IMG/VR virus record: IMGVR_UViG_3300030000_000058
Span: 1 to 21,223 of that record
Strand: one strand, 5' to 3'
Source: a virus
DNA length: 21,223 nucleotides
Below are positions 19,531 through 21,223 of the stretch, in pieces; positions within the stretch are counted from its first letter, which is position 1, and every line of letters starts with the position of its first letter. The notes beneath the pieces are model-generated. The model worked only from the letters and a program-made list of their open reading frames with translations. It searched no databases and had not been told where the DNA came from. A program made the translations under genes and the position numbers.

Positions 19531-20895
19531 TTAGGCTTTACATACAGCTTTAATTACAGCTGCAGCTACTGCCTTATAATCTGAATCAACTTCTGCGATA
19601 ACAACTTCATATCCAGTTGTAGTTACGAAATCAGCACCTTCTACATAAGCTGCCCAAGTTCTAAGACTTGTTCCATAGTTAGGAAGTGTTGCCCCAGTTG
19701 CTACAGCCTTAACTTTATAACTATTGCCAGCTCCTAAAGCTTCTGTTACTGCAAATACAGTTGTTCCAGTTGCTGTTCCGGCTACAGATGTTGCGGTCAA
19801 GAAGTCAAGTTCTGCGTTAACTTCTGTTGGAACTCCAACTCCAAGTAAGTACACTTCATCCATTCTTTCGAATGATGGAAGTACGATCATTGAAACGGTT
19901 GTTTCTGTCTCTACTGGAATAGCAGCTGTTGTAATTACAGTTACAGTAATTCCGTTATCAATAATTGAAACCTCAGCATTGGCATTCCCCATGAGAGTTC
20001 TTTCCTCTGGTGTTGTACCAAACCAAGTTTTTCCAAGTGTTCCTTCTGGTAAGAATGCAACAAAGCCATCTGGAACGAGTTGAATATCTGCAGCTGATTC
20101 ATCTTTTACAATTTTGTTATACACAAGAATTGTTAAGCTACATTTAGCAGCAATGAATGTCTTAAGCATAGGATCATCAAGGAAGATGTTAGCTGTTGAA
20201 TTCTGTGCTAAGATCGCGCTTTTAATTTGTTCACTCTCAAGCATCATATCGAAAGTAGTCTGATTCATAAGCATATACTTAGGAATTGAACCTTTCTTTG
20301 ATAATGCTCTCTTTACATCTTTGATATCAGATAATGGTTTAGCTGTTGTTGGATTGCTCCACTGAAATGTACCAGATAAATCTTTTCTGTTTGAAAGAGC
20401 CCAAGTGCCATCTCCATCATAGTTATATGAATAATCCACATCACCATCACTAATATAAATTGATGGACCACCAGATGTAGGAAATAACAATTGCATTCTC
20501 ATACGTTCTGGAACAACTCTAGCGCCTGAAACTAATGTATCAACATCACTATAAATATGTTTAAGCACTTCTTGTGCATATGGATCAGATGATTCTTGCA
20601 CTCTTAAAATTTCTTGCTGATCTTCTTCTGATACTGTCATAGACTCACGGAAGAATGCCATTTTCTGTTGATCGAATTTAAACCCTTTACGAGTTCTGAT
20701 TTTTGACTTAGCATCAAAAGTACTTGGTGCCAATGATACTGCAAGACCTTTGTGTGTTTTAATCCATTTAAGGTCTAATCCCATCTTTTTATCGCGTGGG
20801 AAAAATCCCTCACCTAAGTCTGCTATCTTATTACTTGCAGCTTCTGTCTGATTCAAAGCTACTGCTTTTGCTGTATAAATTGCTGATAAATTCAT
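19531..20895 (-). CDS. Major capsid protein, E type
   Basis: Started at the ATG at 20895 (GGAGGAAG ribosome binding site) the protein has 454 aa; the frame opening at 20946 overlaps the upstream gene. Features of the phage capsid E family are visible: an N-terminal helical arm, KWIKTHKGLAVSLAPSTFDA, an E-loop-like RTRKGFKFDQQKMAFFRES, and conserved VPERMRMQLLF and ILVYNK and FLPEGTLGKTWFGTTPEER segments. The E-type core ends near residue 355; about 100 further residues (AGTATGTTVFAVTEAL onward) form a Gly/Thr/Val-rich extension that may be an Ig-like or decoration domain. Alanine codons favour GCT, as in strongly expressed genes. Confidence 0.9.
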   Translation of the reverse strand: MNLSAIYTAKAVALNQTEAASNKIADLGEGFFPRDKKMGLDLKWIKTHKGLAVSLAPSTFDAKSKIRTRKGFKFDQQKMAFFRESMTVSEEDQQEILRVQESSDPYAQEVLKHIYSDVDTLVSGARVVPERMRMQLLFPTSGGPSIYISDGDVDYSYNYDGDGTWALSNRKDLSGTFQWSNPTTAKPLSDIKDVKRALSKKGSIPKYMLMNQTTFDMMLESEQIKSAILAQNSTANIFLDDPMLKTFIAAKCSLTILVYNKIVKDESAADIQLVPDGFVAFLPEGTLGKTWFGTTPEERTLMGNANAEVSIIDNGITVTVITTAAIPVETETTVSMIVLPSFERMDEVYLLGVGVPTEVNAELDFLTATSVAGTATGTTVFAVTEALGAGNSYKVKAVATGATLPNYGTSLRTWAAYVEGADFVTTTGYEVVIAEVDSDYKAVAAAVIKAVCKA

Positions 20896-20908
20896 AATTT
20901 CTTCCTCC

Positions 20909-21223
20909 TTATTCCCAGATAACCATAGGTAGTTTTGTTTTGACACTTGCGTTAATTGTTAATCCACTGTTTGAAGCTACAATCGCACTATTCAAATAGC
21001 CTTTTACGATTAATGCGCCTTGTGGACATACTGCATATACATCTCTTAGCAAGATTCCGATAGCAGCCGATGTAGCACCATTATCAATAGTTCCTAACGT
21101 TGTAATTGGTGTACCGGCCTTGCATACTCCATTTGTAAAAGCTGTTGAATCTAAGGTTCTTGGAATTGCTTCAAAACCCGCTCTTTTTAAAATGTTTACT
21201 TCATCTGCTACTGTTGTTTGGGT
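20909..21223 (-). CDS. Head decoration protein, N-terminus outside window
   Basis: A reading frame is open from the right edge to TAA 20911-20909, giving 104 C-terminal residues. The segments AGFEAIPRTLD, AGTPITTLGTIDNGA, GILLRDVYAV and ALIVKGYLN match the short beta-rich decoration proteins usually encoded just before the capsid gene in this phage type. It ends 13 bases before the capsid start. The N-terminus and start lie beyond the window. Confidence 0.75.
   Translation of the reverse strand, partial: TQTTVADEVNILKRAGFEAIPRTLDSTAFTNGVCKAGTPITTLGTIDNGATSAAIGILLRDVYAVCPQGALIVKGYLNSAIVASNSGLTINASVKTKLPMVIWE

Noticed and set aside
1-21223. CRISPR arrays, tRNA genes, insertion sequences
   Set aside because: No regularly spaced repeats, cloverleaf-like sequences or transposase frames were seen on either strand.

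Overview
The window is part of a temperate siphophage genome (prophage, phage or phage-plasmid) of a low-GC Gram-positive host, most likely a clostridial or Lachnospiraceae-type bacterium. Four things point there: the AT-rich sequence, GGAGG/AAGGTAGG-type ribosome binding sites, perfect sigma-A promoters, and the family mix (E-type major capsid protein, DUF6711-type tail protein, GH25 endolysin with divergent ChW-like repeats, LLH-type holin, AntA/KilAC antirepressor). No ribosomal, tRNA or recognisable host genes are present.

Right two thirds (21223 down to 5338, all minus strand): a late morphogenesis and lysis operon in HK97-like siphovirus order. It reads: head decoration protein (cut by the window edge), major capsid protein, head-tail connector, a DUF2829/Tad2-like anti-Thoeris protein, a 22-aa mini-ORF, head-closure candidate, HK97 gp10-like neck protein, tail terminator, major tail protein, tail assembly chaperone G and its -1 frameshift product GT, tape measure, DUF6711-type distal tail protein, a large tail hub with a C-terminal S74 self-cleaving chaperone, a tail protein with an SGNH hydrolase domain, then a coiled-coil membrane protein, GH25 endolysin and holin. 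Hairpin terminators flank the major tail protein gene and separate the tail genes from the lysis genes.

Centre (5286 down to 2587): the lysogeny-expressed region, mostly plus strand and cut into short units by terminators. It holds a LexA-box-controlled 93-aa protein, a zinc-ribbon plus lipoprotein cargo pair, a second XRE regulator, a LexA-box-controlled minus-strand 39-aa ORF and the main XRE repressor. Two promoters carry a GAAC-N4-GTTC palindrome exactly between -35 and -10, suggesting SOS control.

Left (2442 to 1, minus strand): the early operon. It starts at a consensus promoter facing away from the repressor gene and encodes a Cro-like protein, an antirepressor, four very small or overlapping ORFs (one an extremely acidic 79-aa protein), a membrane-anchored lytic transglycosylase and a truncated unknown gene. 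Identical 15-bp palindromes lie downstream of the early promoter and across the cro stop codon.

The lysis genes run straight into the immunity region with no integrase, attachment site or host DNA seen between them. The sequence is therefore probably a circular or circularly permuted genome, or an episomal prophage, or its integrase lies outside the window. Strongest leads: the canonical T TTT TTA frameshift signal, the Tad2 homologue inside the head genes, the paired LexA-type promoters, the duplicated operator and the acidic early protein.
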